Shown: piece after piece, positions 35,625 through 44,700 of the stretch
How the letters are laid out: every line of letters starts with the position of its first letter
Position numbering within the stretch: the stretch's first letter is position 1
NCBI RefSeq assembly: GCF_900109375.1
Contig: NZ_FOAB01000001.1
Coordinates: 186,001 to 250,000 of the forward strand
Length of the DNA stretch: 64,000 nucleotides
Origin: Aquimarina amphilecti
GTDB taxonomy: Bacteria; Bacteroidota; Bacteroidia; Flavobacteriales; Flavobacteriaceae
Direction of reading: 5' to 3'
Made by a program: the position numbers and the translations under genes
Notes under the pieces: generated by a model
The model's input: the letters and a program-made list of their open reading frames with translations, nothing else
Database searches by the model: none
What the model was told of the DNA's origin: nothing

Positions 35625-36814
35625 TGATCTATAATATTCTAAATAGTATCCTTTTAGGGAATAAAATTCAATCTGTTCAAATTCGATTAGATGGCGATCA
35701 GAAAGATTTTAATTTTATCGAACTTCATAAGAAGAAGAAGAGTATATCTATTATTAATCGTTATTCTACAAAAAGCTTTGAGGATTTGATCACTAAGCTA
35801 TCTAAAAATAAACCAGTTATACTTTCTATAACAGGTCAGGGAATTTTATCTAAGAAAGTGAAAAATGAAAAGGGTTTTCAATCAAAAATATTATTTAATG
35901 CTGACCCTAATGATTTTTATTGGAATGAATATATAGAAGAAGAAGAAATTTATGTTTCCGTAGCTAGAAAAGATATTATAGATAAAGAAATAGCTTTGTT
36001 TGATAAAGTTCAAATTCCTATAATTGATTTCACTGTTGGACCGTTCATAAGTACATCTGTTAAGCCTCTTATAGAAGAAGATACAATACATACGGATACT
36101 ACTACTTTATATTTTGAAAAAGAATCCTTGTTAGATTTTGAACAAAAAAAAGGACAGGATGTACTTGAATATGTGGTTGGTGATGAAATTATATTTAATA
36201 CTGACATTCTTGGTTTTGCAAGTACACTTAATTATTTATATCCTAATGATAAAATTATTTCAGAGACTAGTTTAATAGCTTCTAGAAGAGAAGAATTTAG
36301 ATATAAGAAAGCGTTTAATATCGTAGGAGTTTTTACGTTATCATTTTTTTTAGTATCCCTATTGTTAAGCTATATATTATTAGGTAATTATCAAAGTGCA
36401 CATCATAAAATACAAGTGGCTTTAGGTGAACAAAATGTAGCATACTCTAAATTAGTTTCTTTAGAAAATGATAAGGAAAATAAAGAAGCAATATTAAATC
36501 AATCAGGGCTCAGTGATAGTAACTTTTTAAGTTTTTATATATCCAAAATAACTAAAGAAGTTCCTGACGAAATTAATTTAAAAGTATTAACTGTTTTTCC
36601 TGCGAAGTCAAAGATTAAATCAGAACAACGAATTTATTTTGAAAACAATGTGATCGAAATAGAAGGTTATGCTCAATCAAATGATCAGTTCTCATCCTGG
36701 ATAAAAGTTCTTAAAACTGAGCTCTGGATTAAAAACTTAGAAATTATTTCTTTTCAAAGAGAAAATAGAACGAATTCTTTTAAAATCAAGCTAATATTGA
36801 AATTTGATGTTTGA
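35624..36814 (+). CDS. PilM-PilN fusion-like / GspL-like inner-membrane assembly protein
   Basis: A 396-residue protein. Residues about 1-225 are cytosolic and resemble in size and strand pattern the actin-like fold of GspL/PilM, though no strong ATP motif is visible. One membrane segment spans about 230-252 (NIVGVFTLSFFLVSLLLSYILLG). The periplasmic part starts with a helical coiled-coil-like region and ends with a PilN/GspL-type beta domain (VPDEINLKVLTVFP, IEIEGYAQSNDQFSSWIKVL). It should link the GspE ATPase to the periplasmic ring. The call is from topology, motif impressions and gene order after the secretin. Confidence 0.75.
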   Translation: MIYNILNSILLGNKIQSVQIRLDGDQKDFNFIELHKKKKSISIINRYSTKSFEDLITKLSKNKPVILSITGQGILSKKVKNEKGFQSKILFNADPNDFYWNEYIEEEEIYVSVARKDIIDKEIALFDKVQIPIIDFTVGPFISTSVKPLIEEDTIHTDTTTLYFEKESLLDFEQKKGQDVLEYVVGDEIIFNTDILGFASTLNYLYPNDKIISETSLIASRREEFRYKKAFNIVGVFTLSFFLVSLLLSYILLGNYQSAHHKIQVALGEQNVAYSKLVSLENDKENKEAILNQSGLSDSNFLSFYISKITKEVPDEINLKVLTVFPAKSKIKSEQRIYFENNVIEIEGYAQSNDQFSSWIKVLKTELWIKNLEIISFQRENRTNSFKIKLILKFDV

Positions 36815-37334
36815 AAACATATCATATAAGAAGAAGTTTTTTGCTCTACTAGCACTTATGGTAGTTTTGGGTATTACTGCTTATAAAAGATCTTTCATTA
36901 TGACTTTGGATGCTTCTCAATTATTAGAGGAATCTAAGGTTAAACTGGAGAAAGTTAGTAACTCGCAACAACGCATTACCAATTTGATAGCAGAGGTTTC
37001 TTATCTAGATAAATTAATAGGTAAAGAGGTAGCAAATCCAGATATAGTTCAGCAGGAGATTCTAAATACATTTACAGATATAAAATCAGAGACAAAACTA
37101 GTAAAGTTAGAATCTATTCATAAAGCAAGTGATGAATATTTCAATATTTACACTAATAGATTGATTCTTACCGGTGATTATGGAGATTTACTGAAAACCA
37201 CATACAATTATGAAAAGTTTTTTGATTTTTCTAGAGTGGTTAGTTTGCGATTTTACATAGAAAAAGAACCAAGAACAAGAAGGGAAAAATTATTTGAACA
37301 AATTATATTTCAGAATTATGAGAAAATACGTTAA
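36807..37334 (+). CDS. PilO/GspM-like inner-membrane protein
   Basis: About 175 residues starting at the ATG at 36807, overlapping the preceding gene by 8 bp. A single N-terminal membrane segment (about 11-25, FFALLALMVVLGITAY) is followed by a coiled-coil region (LLEESKVKLEKVSNSQQRITNLIAEVSYLDKLI). A ferredoxin-like alpha/beta domain follows with LTGDYGDLLKTTYNYEKFFDFSRVVSLRFYIE. This is the usual PilO/GspM architecture, and it sits directly after the PilN/GspL-like gene as in type IV pilus and T2SS operons. Confidence 0.75.
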   Translation: MFENISYKKKFFALLALMVVLGITAYKRSFIMTLDASQLLEESKVKLEKVSNSQQRITNLIAEVSYLDKLIGKEVANPDIVQQEILNTFTDIKSETKLVKLESIHKASDEYFNIYTNRLILTGDYGDLLKTTYNYEKFFDFSRVVSLRFYIEKEPRTRREKLFEQIIFQNYEKIR

Positions 37335-38280
37335 GTATATTACAATTGCTTACATAGGCTTTTTTATAGGCTGTGATGATATTATTGAAGATGATATTAC
37401 AAATGATATTGTAACTACTGTAGCTCCACAGGATATGACACAAATAGAAGGGAATTCTGTTCAGTTTAGATGGAATCAAATAGATGGAGCAGATGAATAT
37501 CGGATACAAATAAATAATCAAAGCTCAAATGCAATTATTTTGGATTCTTTAGTGAATACTACGCTTTTTAATTATGCGATGAATCCAGGTACTTATCAAT
37601 GGAGAGTAAGAGGAGAAAATTTTGCTTATGATACAGCATATTCTTTTAATTCTTCATTTTCTGTAATCTCATCTATAGATCTTTCAGGGCAAACAGTATT
37701 GTTAAATTCGCCTTTAAATAATTTATATACAAATGATGTTGCAATTACATTTTCTTGGGAAGGTATAAGTACAGCGACTTTTTATAAATTTCAAATACTA
37801 AGGGTTGATGGTTCGGAGGAGACTGTGATTTTTGAAGATCAAAATGTAGTGGATACATCCATAACTATAGGTAATACAATAATAACAGAAGATGCAGAGT
37901 ATATATGGCAAGTAAGTGCTGAAAACGATACAAGTTTTACAGATTATTTCCGAAGAACATTTTTTATAGATACTCAAAATCCAGTATCACCTAGTTTAAT
38001 TACCCCGGCAGTTGGTCAAAACTTTACAACTAGTCAAGAAGTTAATTTTACTTGGAATTTCAATAATGATACAGGTACTATTCAATCAGGAATTATAGGA
38101 ACAATCCAAATAGCTTCAGATGAAAACTTTAGTAATATTGTTTTATCAGAAAGTAATGCTACAGGAAATTTTATAAATACTTTTGATACTACAGGAGCCT
38201 ATTATTGGAGAGTTAGGGGAGTTGATGAAGCAGGAAACACGGGAGACTATAATGCCAGTGGTCAATTTAATGTGAATTAA
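37318..38280 (+). CDS. Lipoprotein with fibronectin-III-like domains inside the secretion operon
   Basis: About 320 residues from the ATG at 37318 (MRKYVKYITIAYIGFFIGC); the frame also opens at a TTG at 37294. The lipobox GFFIGC marks a lipoprotein. The mature part has about three ~100-residue FN3-like domains, each with a WxxxxGxxxYxxQI/F pattern and a YxWRVRG-type strand (YQWRVRGENF, YIWQVSAEND, YYWRVRGVDE). There is no such gene in standard T2SS or T4P sets. Retention in the tight operon, with TAATG overlap into the next gene, suggests a structural role, for example a secretin pilotin/anchor or a surface-exposed part. Role unknown. Confidence 0.75.
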   Translation: MRKYVKYITIAYIGFFIGCDDIIEDDITNDIVTTVAPQDMTQIEGNSVQFRWNQIDGADEYRIQINNQSSNAIILDSLVNTTLFNYAMNPGTYQWRVRGENFAYDTAYSFNSSFSVISSIDLSGQTVLLNSPLNNLYTNDVAITFSWEGISTATFYKFQILRVDGSEETVIFEDQNVVDTSITIGNTIITEDAEYIWQVSAENDTSFTDYFRRTFFIDTQNPVSPSLITPAVGQNFTTSQEVNFTWNFNNDTGTIQSGIIGTIQIASDENFSNIVLSESNATGNFINTFDTTGAYYWRVRGVDEAGNTGDYNASGQFNVN

Positions 38281-38768
38281 TGCAGAAGAAAAAGGTAAAT
38301 AAAATTTTAATTATTGCTGTCTCATTGATTTGGGGAGTGGTGCTATACAAGTTTGCCGCTCCATACTTTTTAACCAACGATATTGTAGTTACAGCGGATA
38401 CACTTGTGAGTCCTCCTAAATTAATTTTGCGTAAAAAGGATACTTTCGATCTCAACATTCCACATCGAGATCCGTTTTTGGGGAAAATAAAGAAGCAGAA
38501 ACGGGCAAAAGTAGTTACTTCTTTAAGAAGTGCAAAAAAAAATCAATCAAGTAAAAATATGCCAAAAAATTGGCCTAGAATCGAATATTTAGGATTCATT
38601 AAATCTCAAAAAAGTAAGTCAAAGTTAGGGTTGTTGCGAATTGATGGTATTTTGAAACGGGTTCGTAAAGGAGATGAGGTACAGGGTATTAAAATTAAGA
38701 ATATTTCACAGGATAATATATCAATTCAACTAGGCAAGGATACAAGGGATTTCGGGAAACTAAATTAA
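38280..38768 (+). CDS. PilP/GspC-like secretin-coupling protein
   Basis: A 162-residue protein with one N-terminal membrane segment (about 9-27) and a Lys-rich linker. The C-terminal HR-like domain shows IPHRDPFLG, WPRIEYLGFIKSQ, LGLLRIDGILKRVRKGDEVQGIKI and IKNISQDNISIQLG. RDPF followed by YLG and a KGDxVxGxxI strand is the PilP/GspC homology-region pattern that contacts the secretin N-domains. It is the last gene of the operon. The 385 bp that follow are non-coding. Confidence 0.78.
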   Translation: MQKKKVNKILIIAVSLIWGVVLYKFAAPYFLTNDIVVTADTLVSPPKLILRKKDTFDLNIPHRDPFLGKIKKQKRAKVVTSLRSAKKNQSSKNMPKNWPRIEYLGFIKSQKSKSKLGLLRIDGILKRVRKGDEVQGIKIKNISQDNISIQLGKDTRDFGKLN

Positions 38769-38925
38769 TTAAAGAATCTTTTTAATACATTACTTGATGT
38801 CTATTTAATTTGTAATAATTGACTTTATGTAAAATAATACATTTTGCTAATGAGAATTTTTTGATTTGCTAGCCCTTTGTTTTCAGCTGTTTTATTTTTT
38901 TTAGAAAAATAACTGAATTCCTGTA

Positions 38926-38959
38926 GTAACATTTTTGGTAGTAATGACACTTACTTATA
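38926..38959 (+). promoter_or_regulatory. Bipartite upstream element, copy 2 (GTAACAT-N9-TAATGACACTTAC)
   Basis: GTAACAT at 38926-38932, a 9-bp spacer, then TAATGACACTTAC at 38942-38954 followed by TTATATA. It matches copy 1 (27155-27188) in both halves and spacing, while the spacer itself differs. It lies in the 385-bp gap between the secretion operon and the giant-protein gene run. The rest of this gap is AT-rich, with nothing else I can support apart from the -7 box at 39123. Confidence 0.6.
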
Positions 38960-39122
38960 TAGGTTAATATTGTAATTGTTTAGTGTTGAATATAATAATT
39001 AAATAATTTTCATTAAGATATCTTACAATATGTAAATAATACAAGTTTTAATCAAATTATAACAAATAATTTATCACTTTAAAAAAGTACGGTATTAACG
39101 TATATTTTTGTTTTTTTTAACA

Positions 39123-39130
39123 TATATTTG
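39123..39130 (+). promoter_or_regulatory. Promoter -7 box of the second gene run
   Basis: TATATTTG matches TAnnTTTG exactly and is followed by CCCTGCCCAAAAT, similar in layout to the sequence after the two other -7 boxes of this locus. A TTTG lies only 12 bp upstream, short for a -33 element. The first start codon (TTG) is 24 bp downstream. Confidence 0.5.
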
Positions 39131-39153
39131 CCCTGCCCAAAATAAATAACATC

Positions 39154-39672
39154 TTGAAAAAAAAATACACTTCGTTGCTTATAGTATGTAATGGTTTGCT
39201 AGTAATTGCATTACTTACTTTATTATCAATTCATTTTTTTAATAAATCAAAAGTTGAGTCTAAGATTACCTATATAGATAATGTTAAATTATTTAATGGT
39301 TTTAATATGTCTAAAGATTTGGGGAGGATTAACAATGAAAAGATCGAAAAACAGAAGAAAATATTAGATAGTCTTTATACAATTTACTCAATCTTCACAA
39401 AAGAAAGCAATTTAGAAAAAGCAAAAGAAATTGAGAATAGCTTGAGAAAAGAGGATCAAGAGTTAAGAAAAATTAATGATCATTTTTCTAAAGAAGTGAG
39501 TCAACAAGTTTGGAATCGATTAAATCAATATATAGAGGAGTATGGAGAGTCAAATAAATATGAAATTATTCTTGGTACCCAAGGGAATGGTAATATTATG
39601 TTTGCTCAAGATGGAATAGATATTACGGAAGAAGTATTAGAATACGTTAATAATAAATACGAAGGGAATTAA
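39154..39672 (+). CDS. OmpH/Skp-like membrane-anchored periplasmic protein
   Basis: A 172-residue protein starting at TTG. An N-terminal membrane segment or uncleaved signal (about 6-30) is followed by YIDNVKLFNGFNM, a long charged coiled-coil (about 65-130) and the C-terminal YEIILGTQGNGNIMFAQDGIDITEEVLEYVNNKY. This start-helix-end pattern is that of OmpH/Skp periplasmic chaperones. As the first gene of the run encoding giant exported proteins, it may be a dedicated chaperone for them. That link is inferred from position. Confidence 0.8.
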   Translation: MKKKYTSLLIVCNGLLVIALLTLLSIHFFNKSKVESKITYIDNVKLFNGFNMSKDLGRINNEKIEKQKKILDSLYTIYSIFTKESNLEKAKEIENSLRKEDQELRKINDHFSKEVSQQVWNRLNQYIEEYGESNKYEIILGTQGNGNIMFAQDGIDITEEVLEYVNNKYEGN

Positions 39673-39725
39673 TAAAATTTATTGGAATCAATAGTTGCGT
39701 ACATACGCGAATTAAAAGTGAATTT

Positions 39726-41117
39726 ATGAGAGTGATAACTACTAAATTATTTGTGGTATTTGTTTTTACTTCAATTACCATTTTTGCACAAAACAATACA
39801 ACAAATCAAGGGACAAATTCGGGTGATCAAGGAAATAACAACAGTTTTTTTGGCGCTAATTCTGGAAGGGATAATACATCAAATAATAATAGTTTTTTTG
39901 GTGCTAATTCTGGTCAAACCAATACAACAGGGCAATCAAATGTTTTTATAGGTAGAAATTCTGGTCGAAATAATGTGGAAGGAAGTAATAATGTTTTTAA
40001 TGGAAATTCTGCAGGATTTAATAATGCTACTGGAAATTTCAATACATTTTTAGGGACATTCGCAGGTAGAGAAAATATAGATGGACGACGAAATGTGTTC
40101 ATAGGCGGTAATGCAGGAAGAAATGCGGTAGGAAGTGGTAATGTTTTTGTAGGATATAGAGCTGGTTTTAATGAGTTGAATAGTAATAAGTTGTATGTAG
40201 AAAACACGGATTCTGATATTCCTTTAATTTATGGAGATTTTACTACAGATCAATTGGGTGTTAATACAAATTCAATTCCTGATGGTTATAATTTTGCTGT
40301 GGGTGGTAATACGAAAATTAGTAATAATATTTCTATCGATGGTAATATTGGAGTCGGCGCAGATTCTTTTGATGGGGTAAAAGCTTATGTTAAGCATGAT
40401 GTAACCACTGCACCGACCTACGGAACAGCTTCACTTTTTTCGTTTGCAAGCTCATCACATACAACTGGAGAACTTAGTAAAGTAAGAGGAGCTTGGTTTT
40501 TAAGCTTAAACAACAGTACTGGTATATTAAATGAATCTATGGGTATTGATGTTGGGGCAGGTAATGAAAGTAGTGGAACAGGAATTGTAAATAATGCATA
40601 TGGAATAAATGTGGATGTACAAAATGGTACCGGTACAGTCGAGAATGGTTATGGTCTTTTTATAAAAAGAGTACAAGCAAATAATTCATATGGTATTTAT
40701 CAGCAAGGAGAAACTACGCAAAATTATTTTGCGGGTAATGTTTCTATAGGAACTACCTTGGATGATCCGGATTATGCATTAACTGTAAAAGGAAAAATGC
40801 ATGTTCAAGAAGTGAAAGTTGATTTACTAGGTGCTATCGCACCAGATTATGTATTCTATAAAGATTATAATCTTAAAACGTTAGAACAAGTAGAAGCATA
40901 TATTAATCTAGAAGGACATTTACCGAATATTCCATCAGCATTAGAGATGGAAGAAGAAGGAGTGAACCTTAAAGAAATGAATATGAAATTGCTGGAAAAA
41001 GTCGAAGAACTTACTTTATACACTATTGCTCAGGAAAAAGCAATAAAAGAACAGAAGGAAGTAAACCAAAAGCTGGAAAATCGTTTGGAAAGGCTAGAAA
41101 AACTGTTGCTAAAATAA
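39726..41117 (+). CDS. Exported YadA-head-like beta-roll protein with C-terminal coiled coil
   Basis: A 463-residue protein with a signal peptide (about 1-21, ending IFAQ). Residues about 25-155 contain nine or so short repeats of the form N-x-FFGANSG-x-N (FFGANSGRDNTS, VFIGRNSGRNNV, VFVGYRAGFNE), like the left-handed beta-roll of YadA-type adhesin heads. A middle beta-rich part (about 165-345) follows. The end is a Bacteroidota tail-fibre/trimerisation module: DYVFYKDYNLKTLEQVEAYI, GHLPNIPSALE, GVNLKEMNMKLLEKVEELTLY, then a coiled coil. No T9SS sorting tail and no membrane anchor beta-barrel are visible. A trimeric fibre is likely. Confidence 0.85.
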   Translation: MRVITTKLFVVFVFTSITIFAQNNTTNQGTNSGDQGNNNSFFGANSGRDNTSNNNSFFGANSGQTNTTGQSNVFIGRNSGRNNVEGSNNVFNGNSAGFNNATGNFNTFLGTFAGRENIDGRRNVFIGGNAGRNAVGSGNVFVGYRAGFNELNSNKLYVENTDSDIPLIYGDFTTDQLGVNTNSIPDGYNFAVGGNTKISNNISIDGNIGVGADSFDGVKAYVKHDVTTAPTYGTASLFSFASSSHTTGELSKVRGAWFLSLNNSTGILNESMGIDVGAGNESSGTGIVNNAYGINVDVQNGTGTVENGYGLFIKRVQANNSYGIYQQGETTQNYFAGNVSIGTTLDDPDYALTVKGKMHVQEVKVDLLGAIAPDYVFYKDYNLKTLEQVEAYINLEGHLPNIPSALEMEEEGVNLKEMNMKLLEKVEELTLYTIAQEKAIKEQKEVNQKLENRLERLEKLLLK

Positions 41118-41149
41118 TCCAAAAAAAATAACCTTAATTTTTTAGAATT

Positions 41150-41743
41150 ATGATGTTCAAAAAGGAATTTGTCTTCTTTTTGATAGGGATCTTACTGGTT
41201 ATTTCCTGTCAAAGAGAACAAAAAAGAACAAAATCAGAATCAGAATATAAGCTTTTTAACCTTGAACAAGCAGGTTGGAAATCTAAATCAATTTCGCATT
41301 TATTTTCTGATATAACATATAAAAGTACGTTGGTTCCATTACAATATTATATTCTAAAAAATCAAGGAGTAAATAATTTGGAAAAAGTAGATTCTATTTA
41401 TGAATCCTTAAAAAATGAGCGAATTATAGAAATTGAGTTCCAACAAGAAAATGAAGATGATTTACTGAAAGACATATATACCAATAGGGATTACGAAACC
41501 TCTGTAAAGTATATGTCTTTTTATATTGAAAAAGATTTTAAAGTAGTAACGCAAAAAGGAGATACGATTAACTGTTCCGGAGTAACATTCGAACGTAATT
41601 TTAAAGTAGCACCATTTAAAAGATTGTTACTGCATTTTGGTAATATTCCAGAAGAAGAAAATATTAAGCTTATTTATCAAGACAATTTGTTTGGTAATGG
41701 ATTAATGAAATTTAATTTCAAAGAAACACCTATTAAGTTATAA
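41150..41743 (+). CDS. Lipoprotein of unknown function
   Basis: A 197-residue protein with a lipoprotein signal (FFLIGILLVISC, lipobox cysteine about 21). The mature part is charged and shows no family I recognise. It contains DLLKDIYTNRDYETSVKYMSFYIEKDF and ends GLMKFNFKETPIKL. Beta-strand-like alternation near the C-terminus suggests a small beta-sandwich. It lies 32 bp after the fibre gene and 21 bp before the 2077-residue protein, so it belongs to the same run and may help anchor or assemble those products. Confidence 0.7.
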   Translation: MMFKKEFVFFLIGILLVISCQREQKRTKSESEYKLFNLEQAGWKSKSISHLFSDITYKSTLVPLQYYILKNQGVNNLEKVDSIYESLKNERIIEIEFQQENEDDLLKDIYTNRDYETSVKYMSFYIEKDFKVVTQKGDTINCSGVTFERNFKVAPFKRLLLHFGNIPEEENIKLIYQDNLFGNGLMKFNFKETPIKL

Positions 41744-41764
41744 AATTATAACACACTAAGTGAT

Positions 41765-44700
41765 ATGATCAATACAATACGAAAAAGTAAGGTTACAAAA
41801 GTCATTGCAAGTTATTTGGCAATTCAGATGATTATTCAAATGACACAACCTATGCAATTATTTGCCTTGACCAGTGGTCCTTCTCAACCAGAATTTAATG
41901 CGTTTACTCCAATTGGAACTTCTGATATGGTGGATTTGTCTTCAGGAGATTTCGGTTATAATATTCCAGTGATGGATGTAGGGGGATACCCTCTTAACTT
42001 AGCCTATAATTCTGGTGTAAATATGGATCAGGAATCTTCTTGGGTTGGTTTAGGTTGGAACCTTAATGTTGGACAGATCAATCGACAAGTACGTGGTATT
42101 CCGGATGATTTTGATGGTGATGAGATTACGTATGAGAATAATCTTAAGGATAATCAGACTATTGGTGTGACCATGGATGTAAATGCTCAGATATTTGGTA
42201 TTGAGGCATTAAAGGGAGGAGCAGGTCTTACTATTGAGCATAACAACTATCAAGGAATCACTTTTAAACCATCATTTGGGTTAAATTTTGCTGTTTCTGA
42301 TCATGTAAGTGTCGGTATGAATTTATCTTCTTCTGCTGCTGATGGAGCAACAGTGACACCTAGTGTTAGTATTAGTGCAGGAAAAAATGATAAAGATAAA
42401 TATTGTAATAATGCTTTAACAGGTGGATTAAGTTTTGGCGCTCCTTTCAATTCTAGACAAGGATTGACATCTTTTAATATGAGTGCTTCAATAACCAAAA
42501 ATAAGGAAGTTTACGATAAATATATGAAGTTTGATGCTGATACCAAAGGAGGATACAGAGGTGTAGGACTTGGCTCATCAGGATCAGGAAGTGTATCTTT
42601 TATTAATAGTACTTTTAGTCCAACCAAACGAACTGCTTTTAAAAATACTGGTCTCACCTTTGGTATTTCTGTAGGAGGAGACCTTTGGGGGGTTGATGGA
42701 GAAGTAGGAGTAACAGCTTATGGAAATAGACAAAGTCTTGCTAGAAAAGTTAATATAGAGAAAGCCTATGGGTACGAATTTACGGAGAATGCCACTCGTA
42801 ATGATATCTTAGATTTTAATAGAGAGAAAGAAGATATCGTCAGTAAAAATACACGAGTACTTCCTATGGTGAATTATTCTTATGATATCTACAATATCAA
42901 TGGACAAGGAATTGGAGGCATGTTTCGTCCTTTTAGAAGTCAGACAGGGTATATTTTTGATCAATTTGTAAATGATGAGAGTGATAGTAATTCTGGTGGA
43001 GGAGAAATAGAGCCTGGATCAGGTATTCATATTGGGTTAGATTATAAAAATTCGCCTTCAGATAGTCATACTGGGGTATGGGAAACTAATGCAACCCAAT
43101 TTTTAAAAGAAAGAGAATTGGATGATCCTACCTATGAGAAAGTTTATTTTAAATCAATAGGAGAATTATCTGTAGATCAAGAAAAAGAGTTGTTCCAGAA
43201 TACGTTAGGAGGCTATAATGCGATGGCGTTGGCAATTGATCAGCCTGGAGGTAATACAACTGCTTTAGGAAGAAATAATAGTTATGGTAAGTATGCTGCA
43301 AATCGTTACAGAGTGAAGAATTTTGAAAATGACGGTGTCAATTATAACTATGATGAAGTGGTTTTTAACCAACCAATTCAGAGAAAAAAGAGAGAAATTC
43401 GTAATCAATCAATTCAACCAGTAACGGTTCGTGATGCAGATAAATTCGACTTAGGTACTTTTAAGACTAATGAACATGCCAAGCCTCATCATAAAGCAGG
43501 TATGAAAATATTACAGGCAGATGGTTCTACATATACGTATGGAGAAACTGCATATAATATGGAAAAAGAGGAAGTCTCTTTTTCTGTAAACGCAGTTGGT
43601 GATTGTGCACTAGGTAATGTGGCAATTACGGGAGATGAGAATACAAAAAATAATAGCAGTGGTTTAGATCACTATTTTAGTAAAATTGCAACTCCAGAAT
43701 TTGCTCATACCTATTTATTATCAAGTGTATTATCTTCAGATTATGAGGATAGAAAAGGAGATGGTCCTACTGATGATGACTTTGGTGCCTATACCAAGTT
43801 TAACTACGAAACTACTGAGGATACATATCAATGGCGTATACCTTATAATAAAGCTTCGTTTAATGCAGGATTAAATTCTGATAAAGTAGATCAGAAAGGA
43901 AGCTATGTCTATGGTAAAAAAGAATTAAAATATATTAACAGTATTGAAACAAAGACACATGTTGCGGTGTTTCATTTATCTAATAGAAAAGACGGGCGGG
44001 GTGTTACGAGTGATAAAGGAGGAGGAAATGCTAGTAGCTCCGCATATATGCAAAAAATAGACAGTATTTCTCTATACTCTAGACCAGAATATATAAAATA
44101 TGGAGAAGAGACTTCTCCAATAAAAACAGCTCATTTTATTTATGATTACTCTCAGTGTCAGGGAATACCAAATAACCTAGGTGGAACTTTAGATGAGAAC
44201 GAATTGGATTATTATGATGAAGAAGACCAACTATCTAATGAAGGTAAGCTTACCTTAAAAAAAGTGTTTTTTACATATCGAGATTCTAAAATGGGTAAGT
44301 ATACTCCATATACTTTTAATTATGGGACAGGAACCTATGATCAAAATGGTAAATGGATACAGAATAATGTTTCTAATCCTATATATAATTTAAAAGGGTA
44401 TGATATCTGGGGTAATTATAAACCTAATCAAGGAGGTTGCAATGTTAATGATGAAATTACTGCACCAGAATATCCATATGTAGAACAAGGGGATAAGGAG
44501 CAACAAGATATATTTGCGCAAGCTTGGAGTCTTACTTCTGTAGAATTACCATCAGGCGGAAGGTTACAAATGACATATGAATCAGATGACTATCAGTATG
44601 TTCAGGGGCGTAAAGCCATGCAGATGTTCAAAGTCATTGGCGCCAGTAGAACTGTCAATGGTGCTATTGACGATAAATTATATACGCCAGGCTCGTATAA

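Noticed and set aside
38767..38783. Short AAAGA/TCTTT repeat after the PilP/GspC-like gene
   Set aside because: Only about five AT-rich base pairs; could arise by chance in this composition.
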